Shown here in pieces: positions 1-10,564 of a stretch of 64,000 bases of DNA (its first letter is position 1; every line of letters starts with the position of its first letter). The position numbers were made by a program, and so were the translations under genes. The stretch comes from Utricularia gibba (taxonomy: Eukaryota > Streptophyta > Magnoliopsida > Lamiales > Lentibulariaceae). The notes under the pieces are model-generated. The model had not been told where the DNA came from and made no database searches. It was given only the letters and a program-made list of their open reading frames with translations. Where the stretch lies: positions 3,782,001-3,846,000 of the forward strand of contig CM007992.1 in the NCBI GenBank assembly GCA_002189035.1. Reading direction: 5' to 3'.

Positions 1-942
1 TTTCTGGATCTGGTATGGCCGCTCTTGCAGGGTCTTGTTGGCGGATTAGAATCTAAAGATTGGTTGAAGGTGTGTGGATCTCTGAACGACGCTAGGCGAT
101 TCGCGCTCCATCACTCTGATTACCTTGAGCCAATTATGTAAGTTGTAGATCGTTCTCATTTTCTATTATCCTGTGCTGCTTTCAGCATTTAAGAAGGAAT
201 GCTGGTTTATGCAGGGAAAAGGTGATTCTAGCCATGGTGAAGGCAATCAAAAACCCTAGAAGTGCATTGTGCAAAACTTCTATCATGGCTGCTGCGGATA
301 TTTTCAAGGCTTTCGGTGAAAAGTTGCTTGAGACTGAATCTGATTCATTCAACCAACTAGTGAGTGTTTGACTCAAACCTTTTGGCTTAGTCCTCAAGAT
401 AGAGTAAGATTTTCGTGTTTTTGGCATGTAGTTGCTACAGCTGTTGCTGAAAGCTTCTCAAGACAAGAAATTTGTGTGTGAAGAAGCATCCAGGGCGTTA
501 GCAGCAATGGTGGAATCGATAGCTCCACTTTCTCTGCTTAAGTGCCTTGAACCATACGTTGCACACTCGAACCTGAGAGTCAGGGCAAAAGCTGCAATGT
601 CCATGTCCAACTGCGTGTCAAGACTGGTATGACGAAAATCCAAGCATCCTTTTTCAACTTGACTCCAGCTCAAGGCTTTACATTGATCCTGTCATTGTAA
701 ACACTCGACAGGATCTGAAAGGAATGGAACAGTTGGGGTTGGTTGAACTGATCAAAATGGCTGCAATTCTGATAAATGACAAGCTCCCGGAGGCAAGGGA
801 AGCGGGTAAATCCATTGCAGTTTCGGTGTATGAGGCCAGCACAGAGAACGAAGAAGAGAAACAGCAGTTTTGGCAAACCTTTTGCCACTCCAATTTGCCA
901 GCCATTCTTGCCCTGGCCATCGTTAAACTTGTTTCCTCCTAG
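1..942 (+). CDS. TOG/ARM-repeat protein, 3' part
   Basis: C-terminal part of a spliced gene whose 5' end lies outside the window. Exons read as 1-137, 215-359, 432-626 and 712-942 (TAG stop), each joined by GT-AG introns that keep frame. The product is a row of alpha-helical HEAT/ARM-type repeats with stretches such as LESKDWLKVCGSLNDARRF, KNPRSALCKTSIMAAADIF and NLRVRAKAAMSMSNC. These resemble the CLASP/TOG helical domain of the plant family that includes At4g15830. TOG-type domains usually bind tubulin; for this plant family the role is inferred, not shown. For exon 2, an acceptor after the AG at 213-214 is needed to keep frame; the more 5' AG at 184-185 would not. The last exon ends in a helical tail with no further domain. 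Confidence 0.8.
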
Positions 943-2256
943 TCCCCAAGTATGGAACTGCGTGCCGTGCAGTTGTTACTGAGGACACCGTTATTATCCT
1001 GAGTCTACATTTTTTTTTTCAAAGTAAATCGATCCAAGCAAGGGGGGAGGGTGATGGCGCCAATACCTCCTTGCTTCAAACATCCTATTCAGCTTATAAT
1101 AAGAACAGGGCATGCATTCAGAACCATGCGCAAACGAATAATGCAGAAACTTTGATCAACAAAGCATCTTTTGCAGAAGCGTGAAGCGCATAAAAATCGT
1201 ATGGTAAAACTAGGGAACCATGAAAACGGATGCTTGTTTCACTGATAATTCTCATTATTTGTTGCAGCAAATGGTCACTGCAGGGGAAGGATTCAATCAA
1301 GGCATTTGAAAAGAATGATAATGAGGAGCCTTCTTGAGCTCAAGCTTGCCAGAAGAAGATGCAACACCGAAGAGCATTTTGATGAATGAAACTTCTGAAA
1401 AGCCGACCACATAATGCAAGGTACGACCAATAACTCTGAGCTTTATGGGATACTAGGAATCTTGATGAACTCTGATGATGCCAGTATACCTGAGGTAGAA
1501 GTGAAATGTATGATGTGGGAGGTTTCTGGAGCCCCCGATAATCGCGGGTCAATGGCATCTTGGATATCAAGATGAAATGTTAAAAGACCTAAGACTACAT
1601 ATGATGATTTCCTCTGGGGCTCGCATGAACAACAAGAACTCTGGTTTTCAAACACTATTCATGTAAAAAAAACACATCCATTATCATACTGAAAGTATCT
1701 CCTGATCAGCAATCTGAACTGTGGAATGCCGTTCTTTCAAGACACAACAGCAGGGAATGCAACTGAAATATAAAAAAACTTACATCGTTGAGTGGTGTAC
1801 TGTCCAAGCACAAGCTAACAAAAAATTTGTGAGAAGTTCCGTGCTATGAAGAGTAGTCAGGTTCACACCAGAATAATTTTGTTGCTGGGAAAACAAAGCC
1901 TGAACCAAACGAAGACACGAGATTGGATCAGGAGTACAATAAGATGATTCTCATGAATCTTTTAAACGCCATATTTACATCACATTGCAGCAATAGCAAG
2001 GATTTTCAGGATACACGGGTTACGCGGAAACAAGTCACCATAAATCGTGAGAATTATCATCTCTATTACAATATAATAAACAGAAGAGAGGGAGGTCGAA
2101 GAGTTAAAGATTGAAACAGACAATGGTCTCCAGATACAAGTGGAAAACCTAAACCTTGATCCTCCTCACCATATGTACAGCAGAATTGGATCACGTCGAC
2201 GCAGGGCTGAACACGATCTTGATCCTCCTCACCATATGTAAGTTACAGATTCACAA
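943..2256. other. intergenic, no gene recognised
   Basis: About 1.3 kb between two convergent 3' ends. Reading frames are short and broken, and no known protein could be recognised. A 23-bp direct repeat (2155-2177 and 2218-2240) lies just beyond the 3' end of the SRC2-like gene. Confidence 0.5.
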
Positions 2257-3434
2257 TCAGAAATCGAACCCGCCGCTACAGACATTGTCGGAAACAAGGT
2301 CGCCGAGCAACAGTCCCCCGAGGAGCCCAGCTCCCAGTCCCAGCCCCAAGTTGTTGCTTTTCTTAGTCGGTTTCGCCACTGGTGGCGGTGCGTATCCCGC
2401 TTGCGGCGGAGGAGGGTATCCGTACGCAGTCGTATGCTGTTGAGGACCGTAAACTCCGGCTGGCTGCGGCGGATACGCTGTCGCCGGTGGATATACTCCA
2501 ATTTTTCCAGGCCCTCCATGTGGATCTGCAGGTGGGTAATCTCCCGCTGGTTGCGGGGGGTACGCCGTTGCCGGCGGATATACTCCAGTTTTACCGGGAC
2601 CCTCGAATGAATTCTGAGGTGGGTAGACTCCTGGTGGTTGGGGCGGGTACGCCGTCACTGGAGGATATACTCCAGTATTTCCCGGCCCCCAATGTGGATC
2701 TGGAGGTGGGTAACCTCCGGCTAGTTGCGGGGGGTACGCTGTTGCCGGAGGATGTGCTCCAGTTTTTCCGGGGCCCTCGTATGAATTCGGAGGTGGGTAG
2801 ACTCCTGTTGGTTGCGAAGGGTTCACCGTCACTGGAGGATAAACTCCAATTCCCCGGGGTTACCGTATGCACCTAGAGGTGGATACGTTCCTGGTGGTGG
2901 ATAAAGTGAACTGGGACTGGCTTGGTACGCCATATTTGGCTGATTTTCATGTTTTCCAGTAGTAGAGAGCTCAGGAATGGCTGGTTCGTAAAGCGGAGCT
3001 GCGACGGGTTTTCCAATGAACCTGCAGGAAAACGAGATCTGGCCTTTGGATTGGCCGCCGGGCTTCCTCACCTGGTAACTGAGGAATACTTTCCCGTCGG
3101 ATTTGCCTTTCGTTTGAGATAATTCCTTCAAGGCAACGCGGACTTGACCCACTTCCTTATCCCCCAATGCCCGCTGGCAAAGGAGTTTGAAATTTAGCAT
3201 AAGACGATTCATTTGCAGCTCCGCGTCGTCAATAGTGAACTTCATCGGAAAATTCCAGGTTGGGTTGGCGTCTCCCTCGTGATCGACGGAGGTCTTGATT
3301 TTCTGACTGGCTGTTTTGTTCCCGCCGGTGATGGTAACCACCGCGTAAACATCCATCCTAGTCAGCAGGTTGACTTTGCTCAAATCCTTAGCAGATAGAA
3401 GAGTGATCTCCATAACCCGATGATTCATATCCAT
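2257..3434 (-). CDS. SRC2-like C2-domain protein, frameshifted
   Basis: N-terminal C2 domain (about residues 1-140: MNHRVMEITLLSAKDLSKVN, then MDVYAVVTI and NPTWNFPMKF), followed by a proline/tyrosine/glycine-rich region and a hydrophobic Gly-rich tail (GLGLGAGLLGGLLLGDLVSD) ending in GGFDF. This is the architecture of the plant SRC2 (soybean gene regulated by cold-2) family, membrane-associated C2 proteins linked to cold and calcium responses. I start at 3434 because the C2 domain begins there; the frame is open further upstream to 3659 but that stretch has no C2 similarity. The frame breaks near 2851-2859 within a CCCCGGGG run: the C2 frame runs into a stop, and the repeat continues in another frame. 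One additional base would join them, giving about 392 residues. The repeat has about four and a half copies of 29 residues (87 bp). Either a pseudogene, a truncated allele or an assembly error. Confidence 0.8.
2450..2850 (-). repeat. 87-bp tandem coding repeat (29 aa) with dimeric order
   Basis: Copies run at about 2850-2764, 2763-2677, 2676-2590 and 2589-2503, plus a partial copy to about 2450. Each encodes a GVYPPxTAYPPQ... unit ending in GPGK or GPGN. Odd copies carry NSYEGPGK/NSFEGPGK and even copies carry DPHWGPGN/DPHGGPGK, so the basic higher-order unit is 174 bp. Because 87 is divisible by three, the opposite strand is also open over most of the array. Confidence 0.85.
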
Positions 3435-3754
3435 CCCTTCTCCCCGGACAGATTCCAAGAAACCAAAGAAAAGCTCAATTTGCGAGTTCGCGGCGAGGAG
3501 CCGAGAAGGGGAGATGTAGAGTACCCAATATACATAGAAGCCGCTGTTGACGAGTCTGCCTGCCAGGTGCCAAGGAAGAGTCAGTCCAAGTAACGTGGCC
3601 GCGTTGGCAACCTTCCGCGAGTCAAACCCTATGTTTGGAAAACAAAATATTAATAACATTTTTTTTCACGTAGTTTGACCACTTTTTTCACACATTAAAA
3701 TGAGATTGGCCACTTTTATATATCACCCTATTACTTCTGGGAACTGCTACTCTG

Positions 3755-3965
3755 CCCCCACATGGTGCTGGCCGTGTTTATTGCTCTCGTTCAGCTACTG
3801 CGTACGTTGCTGCTGGAGCCTCAAGCAGCAGTCAACTGGAAGGACCATTTCCCGATAGGCCTGGCCATCCAGAATACCATGAGTATTTAATGCAGGTATC
3901 ATCATCGACGACACACAGGCTGCACTGTGGACCAGCTTTGTACTTGGTCCAATGGGGATGGGGCG
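3755..3965 (+). pseudogene. relic of a CCCH (C3H) zinc-finger gene
   Basis: A short exon-like stretch reads GPFPDRPGHPEYHEYLMQ. This matches the linker seen before CCCH fingers in plant ZFN-type proteins (FPxRPGxPEC...YM), but the Cys is replaced by Tyr. A GT follows directly after the CAG at 3893-3895. About 30 bp later, DNA at 3927-3964 still resembles the segment between fingers (GPA..., then MGMG), but without a usable frame or the required Cys/His. No flanking exons were found, so this is read as a decayed fragment. Confidence 0.4.
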
Positions 3966-4813
3966 GCAAGCGTTGTAGTGTTTTATGCAGAAGCTTAGCC
4001 GTCTTGCTTGGATTGTTCTTCGGGCTGCGCTGAGGTATTCCTACTGTGTAAACAATGGTGCATGGAAAGTGGGGTCAGATCACTACCTAAGACAACTTCT
4101 TTAGGCCTGAAGGAGAAGAAAGCTTCGGCGAAGCTTGAGCGGCTGGGAGCGTGGCCCTCTCTTCCCAACAAACCTATTTTATCTCTTGCATCTCTGTAAC
4201 CTAAAACCATGTTTGTATCCACAGTCCTTACCTCCTCATAGTATTTTTCATGATAAGCAATTTAAAACGAAAAAAACCACAATGCAAGCTTTGGCTGCAA
4301 GGTAGGTTCTGCACACAATTGTAGTAACTGTACAATAAAAAGGGAAGCAAATTCAACAGTACTAAGTGCCAGAGCAAGCATATGTCATGAAGAAAAAAAG
4401 TGGAGCACAGATATTTGGTCTCCTGAACTAGGATATGGTAGAATACCAAATACATGAAACTTTTATGATTTATGATTTTAGCATTAATCATTTTACCATA
4501 GTGTTTTAGATGAACTCATCATCTATGTGAATTTTTCCCATCTGTTCACAAGTGGTTCACATTGCAAAAGATGTGTGCAAGTCAATTACTACAGTTGTTC
4601 TTTGTTATCATGAACTCATTCATTTCTGTCTAATTCAAATATGAGATTGCACCCCTTTTCAGACATCGTTTCAAGCAAGAGGAATCTTAAATACCTCAAA
4701 GATACCATACGTATGCATAACAACAATCAGCAAGATGTGCTGTTATTCATTCCCTTGATAATGTATACGTACCAAGGAGGGATGATGGAGTTGCACTCTG
4801 ACTGAGGGGTTGG
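3966..4813. other. intergenic, no gene recognised
   Basis: AT-rich sequence downstream of the bHLH pseudogene and of the CCCH relic. No open frame with recognisable similarity. Confidence 0.4.
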
Positions 4814-5278
4814 CTATAATGCTGCTCGGAGACTTTTCACCAATTCCTTGGCAATTAAGTTGAATTCTTTCTCCATCTGAATGATTAAGATAGATAAACG
4901 GGTGGCTGAGTTTGATCTCTACAAAGACGACTGTCTGATCAGTGTTTTACTTTTAGTATTACCTCTGCGATGATGGTAACGTCGATGGCCAAGCTTCCAA
5001 AAGGGGTGACATTGGTGTTCATGACCACCAAATTGAGCATCTCTACTTTGCTGAGCAATTTCACCATGATCCCTTTTTGTTTCTCGCAATGAACTCTCAC
5101 GAGAATAAGATTGTGGCATACTCTGGCCTCGACCTCTGGAAGAGAGTGCTTCGATTCGCCCTCCTCCATGATCTGCGATTTTTTAACCAGAACTACTGAT
5201 TCCATCCTTTGTTTAGTTGTATGTTCTTTCAGCATCTTCACTTTCTCTTGAAGGTGCTTCAGATACTTGATCACATCC

Positions 5279-5283
5279 CCAAG
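5279..5283. repeat. target site duplication CCAAG (left copy)
   Basis: Five bases identical to 10560-10564. Joining the two flanks through a single copy restores the reading VLGDVIKYL of the bHLH gene, which confirms both the borders and the direction. Confidence 0.95.
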
Positions 5284-5773
5284 TGTTGCGAATTTTGTGA
5301 CCAATTATCTTGTTAGCGCGATCAAATGAGCAAAACAGAAAACCAAGAACCCAGAAATTTTAACGTGGAAAACCAAAAGAGGTAAAAACCACAAGTGCTT
5401 GTCACACCAGACCGAAACCGCTTCACTAGTCACCAAGTTTCGTTTACAGGAGCAGAACCGCTTCAAGAAAACAGGCTCTACCGGCCAGATGTTATTCTTC
5501 CAGAAAATGGGATGTAGTCATCGCCTTCTCCATTCACAGATTGGAGGTATATCCAGGTGGTGGGCAATTCGATCGCCGATCAAGAATTCTCAGATGCTGA
5601 ACTCCTGCTGCCCTCCCCTGAGTTTCTACGACAAAAACTGCTATAAACAGTCACACTCTTGGAGCAGATTTATAGTTTCATTGTTTGGTCTTTAATGCTT
5701 AAACTTAAGCTGGATTTGGGCCAAGACAATTGATCTCCAGCTCATTTGGGCTTGTGGTACTGTCAGCCCAACA
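5284..5773 (-). repeat. 3' LTR of the copia element
   Basis: 490 bp, starting TGTTGCG and ending CCCAACA on the plus strand (TG...CA ends). It matches the other LTR over its full length with scattered substitutions, which cluster around 5510-5570 and 5630-5690. Confidence 0.95.
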
Positions 5774-5786
5774 ATTCCCTCCCTCC
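5774..5786 (-). other. polypurine tract
   Basis: On the minus strand, GGAGGGAGGGAAT directly abuts the 3' LTR. This is the expected place for plus-strand priming. Confidence 0.8.
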
Positions 5787-5789
5787 AGC

Positions 5790-8700
5790 TTACGTTTGGT
5801 ATGAATTTCCAGCTTCCATCAGTCCCAACTTGCTCATATGAGACTGAAGTTTAGCGGAGGGCAGAAGTTTTGTAAGCACATATGCGATATTTTCATTGGT
5901 GTCGATCTTTTCCAAGTTGACATCTCCTGATGTAATGACGTTTCTGATCCAGTGCCATCTGACATCAATATGTTTAGTTCTGGAATGGAAGGTTGCGTTC
6001 TTGCTGAGTTGGATGGCACTTTGACAATCAGAGTATACTGCAGGCCTTTCTTTCTGGAGGCCAAACTCATCCATGATCCTTCCAAGCCATAGGGCTTCCT
6101 TCACACCCTCTGTTAAGGCCATATACTCAGCCTTGATTGTGGACAGAGCAACTGTTTTTTGCAGGCGTGAGCTTCATGTAACAGCAGCTCCAGCAACCAC
6201 ACTGACCATTCCTGTTGTTGATTTTCTTGAGTCAATATCTCCTGCCATATCAGCATCTATGTACACTTGAGGGCTGATGCTTCCTTTTCCATAGCTCAGT
6301 TTGTAGTCTCTTGTACCTTTAATGTAACACAACAGCCATTTTACACCTTCCCAATGTTGTTTTCCAGGATTCTCCATATACCTGCTTATCATACTTACAG
6401 CATATGCTATATCTGGTCGAGTGCAGACCATGAGATACATCAGTGATCCAACGCAGAGGAGTAAGGTAACTATTTCATTACCTCCCTTTCAACTTCAGTT
6501 TTGGGACACATAAGGGATGAGAGTTTCAGGTGTCCAGGGAGTGGTCCCAACACTGGTTTTGCTCCTTCCATCCGGAATTTCTTGAGGATAGAATCAATGT
6601 AATTACCCTGAGATAGGCTCAAGGTCATCTTGGCTCTGTCTATGGTGATTTCTATTCCTAAGATTTTCTTAGCCTTGCCCACATCTTTCATCTCAAAGAC
6701 AGTGGCCATTTCTTTCTTCAGCTCTTGAATTAGTGACATATTTGGACTGGCAATGAGCATATCATCTACGTACAAGAGCAGGAAGATGCATTCACCTTTT
6801 TCATTTTTCTTCCAGTAAGCACAGTGATCTCGTTCACACCTCTTGAATCTAGTGTTTTCCATGAAGGTGTTAAATTTCTGATACCACTGGCGAGGTGCCT
6901 GCTTTAGTCTATACAGACTTCTTCTAAGTCTGCACACGAGATCCTCTTTTCCATGTTCTGAAAAACCTTCAACTTGCCTCATATACAATTCTTCATCAAG
7001 GTCACCATGTAGGAACGCGGTTTTGATATCTAGCTGTTCAAGTTCCCAGTTCAGATGAGCTGTTAGAGACAATATGAGTCTTACCGTGTTCAACTTCACA
7101 ACTGGAGAGAAAATTTCTTCATGGTCTAAGCCCTTCTTCTGCCGGTACCCCTTTACAACTATCCTTGCTTTATATCTGGTACTACCGTCAGGATTGTGTT
7201 TCAGCTTGAATATCCATCGATTTTCTAAAGGAGCTTTTCCAGCAGGCAATTTTACAAGGTCATAGGTGCTGTTTTTCCTTAGAGACATTATTTCTTCCTG
7301 CATTGCCTCCATCCATTTCTCTCTTTCAGGTGAGTTTAGAGCTTCCCTTACTGTCTGCGGTTCTCCCTCTTTAGTTATTAAAGCAACATCAAGCAAGTCT
7401 TCTCTGCTCAGGTCATATTCTGTTTCAGGATATCTTGATGAGGGAACACGTTGTCTCAAAGATCTTCTCACATTAGGCACTTCCCTTTGATCTGAGTTCT
7501 CAACAAGTTGAGAAGTTAGTTTTGGTTCTGATGACCTACTTGGTGAACTAGAGCAGTCCAGCCTTTCTGAATTTTCAGGTGTTAATTTTACCTTCATTAC
7601 CTGATTCGTGTCATTTTGTCCTGGTATGTCAAGAATAGTTTCAGTTTCCAAAAATCTCACATCCCGGGACCGGATTAATTTTTGGTTGATGGGGTCCCAT
7701 AATCTATAACCCATCTGATCTCCTCCATAACCCAAAAATATACAGACTTGCGATCTTTCATCCAACTTGTGTCTGTGGTCCTTCAAGATATGAGCATAGG
7801 CCTTGCAGCCAAATACCCGCAAGTGATTATAGCTTGGTACCCTTCCCGTCCATACTTCTTGTGGAGATTTGAACTTTAGTGCTGTCTTAGGTGATCTGTT
7901 GGATAAGTAGCAGGCTGTATGCAAGGCCTCCCCCCAGAAATGTTTGGGGAGTTTTGCTGATTTCAGCATAGATCTCACTTTGTCAAGAAGGGTTCGATTG
8001 AACCTTTTAGCCACAGCATTGTGGGCGGGAGTACCAAGGATTGTGGCAACCTTTCTGATTCCCAAATGTACGCAGTATTCCTCAAACTCTTGAGAACAGT
8101 ATTCTCCTTAGTTATCGGATTTAAACTTCTTCAATCTTTTACCCATCTCTCTTTCAAGCCTAGGAAGCAATTCTTTGAAGCAGTCAAGTACATCACTCTT
8201 CCTTTCAATCAGATAGATCCATGCCTTCCTGGAAGAGTCATCTATGAAGGAGACATAGAAGCGCTTACCAGACCCTAAGGCCACATTGACAGGTCCTCCA
8301 ACGTCCGATAGCATCAAGTCTAGAATCTTTGTGCTTTTCTCTAGTCTGCTCGTAAAAGGTAATCTATGATGCTTTCCTATTATGCTGCTTTCACAAACCT
8401 TGTTTCCTGATTTTACCTTTTTGACAAGTCCCTGTTGCATTAGGTGTTTCAAGCCTGCGTCTGCAATATGACTAAGTCTTTTATGCCACAAGGTATAGTC
8501 TGAATCACTTCCACTCACCAGATTAAAACTTGATACATCATATTCAACAACTGTTTTATACAATGACAATGTTCCTTCCATTCACCGAGTCTTTTATGCC
8601 ACAAGATATAGTCTGAATCACTTCCAATCACCCCGTTAGCAATCTCCAATGACCCTTAGAAAATGTGCTGGTGAATCCAGCTTTGTCCAGGTTGTTCACC

Positions 8701-8915
8701 GACATGAGATTCATGCGTATATCAGGTACATGTCTCACATTTTCTAGCATGAGGACATGTCCACAATTCGTTTTTATCAGTAGCTCTCCCAATCCTACGA
8801 TTTTTGCTTCTGAGGAGTTTCCCATTTTTACAGATCCATGATCTCCTGCATGGTAGTTTATGCGATGGTCCTTTGAGGGGTTGCATGATAGCTGGCCGCT
8901 GAGTCGATGATCCAC
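5790..8915 (-). pseudogene. copia pol: protease end, integrase, RT, RNase H
   Basis: Protease remainder at 8915-8628 (LENVRHVPDIRMNLMSV). GAG-pre-integrase and integrase at 8581-8108 (LWHKRLSHIADAG, DVGGPV), ending at a stop in the conserved KSDN context and continuing at 8065 (TPAHNAVAKRFNRTLLD). Reverse transcriptase covers about 7300-6500, with FLHGDLDEELYM, the catalytic YVDDM, and KKILGIEI. Then an RNase H-like part at 6440-6174 (RPDIAYAVSMISRYM, SRKSTTG) and 6122-5790 (YSDCQSAIQLSKN, SRTKHIDVRWHWIR). In-frame stops at 8108, 6470 and 6174 and a frameshift near 6450 block expression. Confidence 0.9.
8475..8632 (-). repeat. 45-bp direct duplication inside pol
   Basis: 8475-8519 and 8588-8632 match at 43 of 45 bases. 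The second copy lies at the protease/integrase junction, where the open frame of the protease part ends. It looks like a local duplication after or during reverse transcription. Confidence 0.8.
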
Positions 8916-9898
8916 AATTCTTCCGGGGGAGCAATCCTAGATTCTGCAGTTAGCAGGACCAATAGTTCCTCTTGGTTTGAGTTTCCCAACATCCTTTGAT
9001 TGGAGCTATAGGCATGCTCGGTTAAAACCAGAATTTCTTCTTCAACTTCAGTGGTAAAGGCAGCATCCTCTCCTTTGAATTTGTTTTTATTGTTATCATC
9101 CTTGTCAGATTGTTGCGTGCACAGCCAATATCTGCATTGTCTCTTGAGATGCCCCAATTTTTTGCAATAAAAACAAGACCTGGTTTCCTTTTGTGCATCT
9201 TTCTTTGGTTCTGAGGGTTGGTCTCTACGATTCTGGCCCTTTTGTTTTGATTCCTTCTTGAACCTACCATGTCCTTTGTATCTGGTGTTTCCTTTGTGCT
9301 CTGTGACTGTTAGTGTTCCCTTGGAGGTTGATCCATTTGAGAGACGCCGTTGTTCTTCTTGCAGGAGAGCATTTGCCACTCTGTCAAACTCTAATTTGTC
9401 CAGGGAATTGTTGCTGAGAGTGATCACCATCGTCTCCCAACTTGGTGGTAGAGTGTCCAGGAGTTTGATAGCTTGTGTTTCATCATCAAAAGACATACCA
9501 GCAGCTATCATGCGATCTGCAATTTCTTGGAAATTACTGAGATGTTCAGCCATTGAACCTCCATCTTTGAACTTCAGGTTGGACAGCCTTTAATCCAGCA
9601 TTATTTTGTTTTGAGGGTTGTTTGGTTGATAAATTTCCTCCAATTTATTCCACAACAGCTGGGCGTCTTCAAACTTTGAGATCTTATGTTGAATGGTTCT
9701 CTCAACATGTAGTAGTATGTACGATGCTGCTTTCAGGTGTAAGTCATTCCAGTCATCAGCTTGAAGTTTTTCTGGTTTGGCTTTCCCCAACACTACAGGT
9801 TTCCAGAGATCCTTGCAAACAAGAAGAGCCTTCATTGTAGATTTCCATGTGGCATAGTTCTGGGAGTTCAGTTTAAGCACAGACATTGATTCTTCCAT
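8858..9898 (-). pseudogene. copia gag and start of protease
   Basis: Starts with a methionine at 9898. The first part has the UBN2/retrotran_gag pattern (LNSQNYATWKSTMKALL, LWNKLEEIYQ). It is interrupted in frame at 9590-9592 by TAA, then continues with ADRMIAAGMSFDD and LLDTLPPSWE. A CCHC zinc knuckle, CFYCKKLGHLKRQC, lies further on, then the protease active-site region IIDSAASYHAT, where the usual DSGAS reads DSAAS. The frame is lost near 8860-8900. Confidence 0.85.
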
Positions 9899-10053
9899 TT
9901 CCAGTTAAAGAGTCGTGGCCTTAATCAGACAAGACTTAGCATATCAGAAAGATTTAAGAAGACCAGCAGCCTATTTATGGCCAAGAAACTAAAGTATATG
10001 GTGGTAGAAAATAGCAACAAATCAGAATTTATCCCAAGAACTTGCAGCCTTCA

Positions 10054-10064
10054 CTCTGATACCA
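10054..10064 (-). other. primer binding site (initiator Met tRNA)
   Basis: On the minus strand, three bases inside the 5' LTR, the sequence reads TGGTATCAGAG. This is the standard complement of the 3' end of plant initiator methionine tRNA used by copia elements. Confidence 0.9.
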
Positions 10065-10067
10065 GTT

Positions 10068-10559
10068 TGTTGCGAATTTTGTGACCAATTATCTTGTTAG
10101 CGCGATCAAATGAGCAAAACAGAAAACCAAGAACCCATAAATTTTAACGTGGAAAACCAAAAGAGGTAAAAACCACAAGTGCTTGTCACACCAGACCGAA
10201 ACCGCTTCACTAGTCACCAAGTTTCGTTTACAGGAGCAAAACATCTTCAAGAAAACAGGCTCTACCGGCCAGATGTTATTCTTCCAAAAAAATGGGATGT
10301 AGTCATCGCCTTCTCTGTTCACATATCGGAGGTATATCCAAGTGGTGGGGCAATTCGATCGCCAATCAAGAATTCTCAGCTGCTGAACTCCTGCTGCCCT
10401 CCCCTGAGTTTCTACGACAAAAACTACTGTAAACGGTAACACTCCTGGAACATATTTATAGTCTCATTGTTTGGTCTTTAATGCTTAAACTTAAGCTGGA
10501 TTTGAGTCAAGACAATTGATCTCCAGCTCATTTGGGCTTGTGGTATTGTCAGCCCAACA
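10068..10559 (-). repeat. 5' LTR of the copia element
   Basis: 492 bp, same terminal bases as the other LTR, with two single-base insertions relative to it. Since the element is on the minus strand, this copy is the promoter LTR. Confidence 0.95.
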
Positions 10560-10564
10560 CCAAG
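10560..10564. repeat. target site duplication CCAAG (right copy)
   Basis: Right-hand copy of the 5-bp duplication, directly after the CA end of the LTR. Confidence 0.95.

Larger units (their letters stand above)
5284..10559 (-). mobile_element. Ty1/copia LTR retrotransposon, degenerate
   Basis: Complete element with two LTRs, a tRNA-iMet primer site, a purine tract, and gag-pol order GAG, protease, integrase, reverse transcriptase, RNase H (integrase before RT, so copia type). It is inserted in the antisense half of a bHLH gene and flanked by CCAAG on both sides (5279-5283 and 10560-10564). Comparing the LTRs by eye gives about 23 substitutions and 2 indels in 490 bp, about 95 percent identity, so the insertion is not recent. 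Coding lesions: in-frame stops at 9590-9592, 8108-8110, 6470-6472 and 6174-6176, frameshifts near 8860-8900 and 6450, and a stop at 8628 next to a small duplication. It is non-autonomous. Confidence 0.95.

Noticed and set aside
2382-2876. 164-codon open frame on the plus strand
   Set aside because: It is antisense to the SRC2-like repeat; an 87-bp repeat keeps any frame open on both strands, and the C2 similarity is on the minus strand.
8021-8278. Plus-strand open frames inside the copia element
   Set aside because: Shadows of integrase on the minus strand; no similarity of their own.
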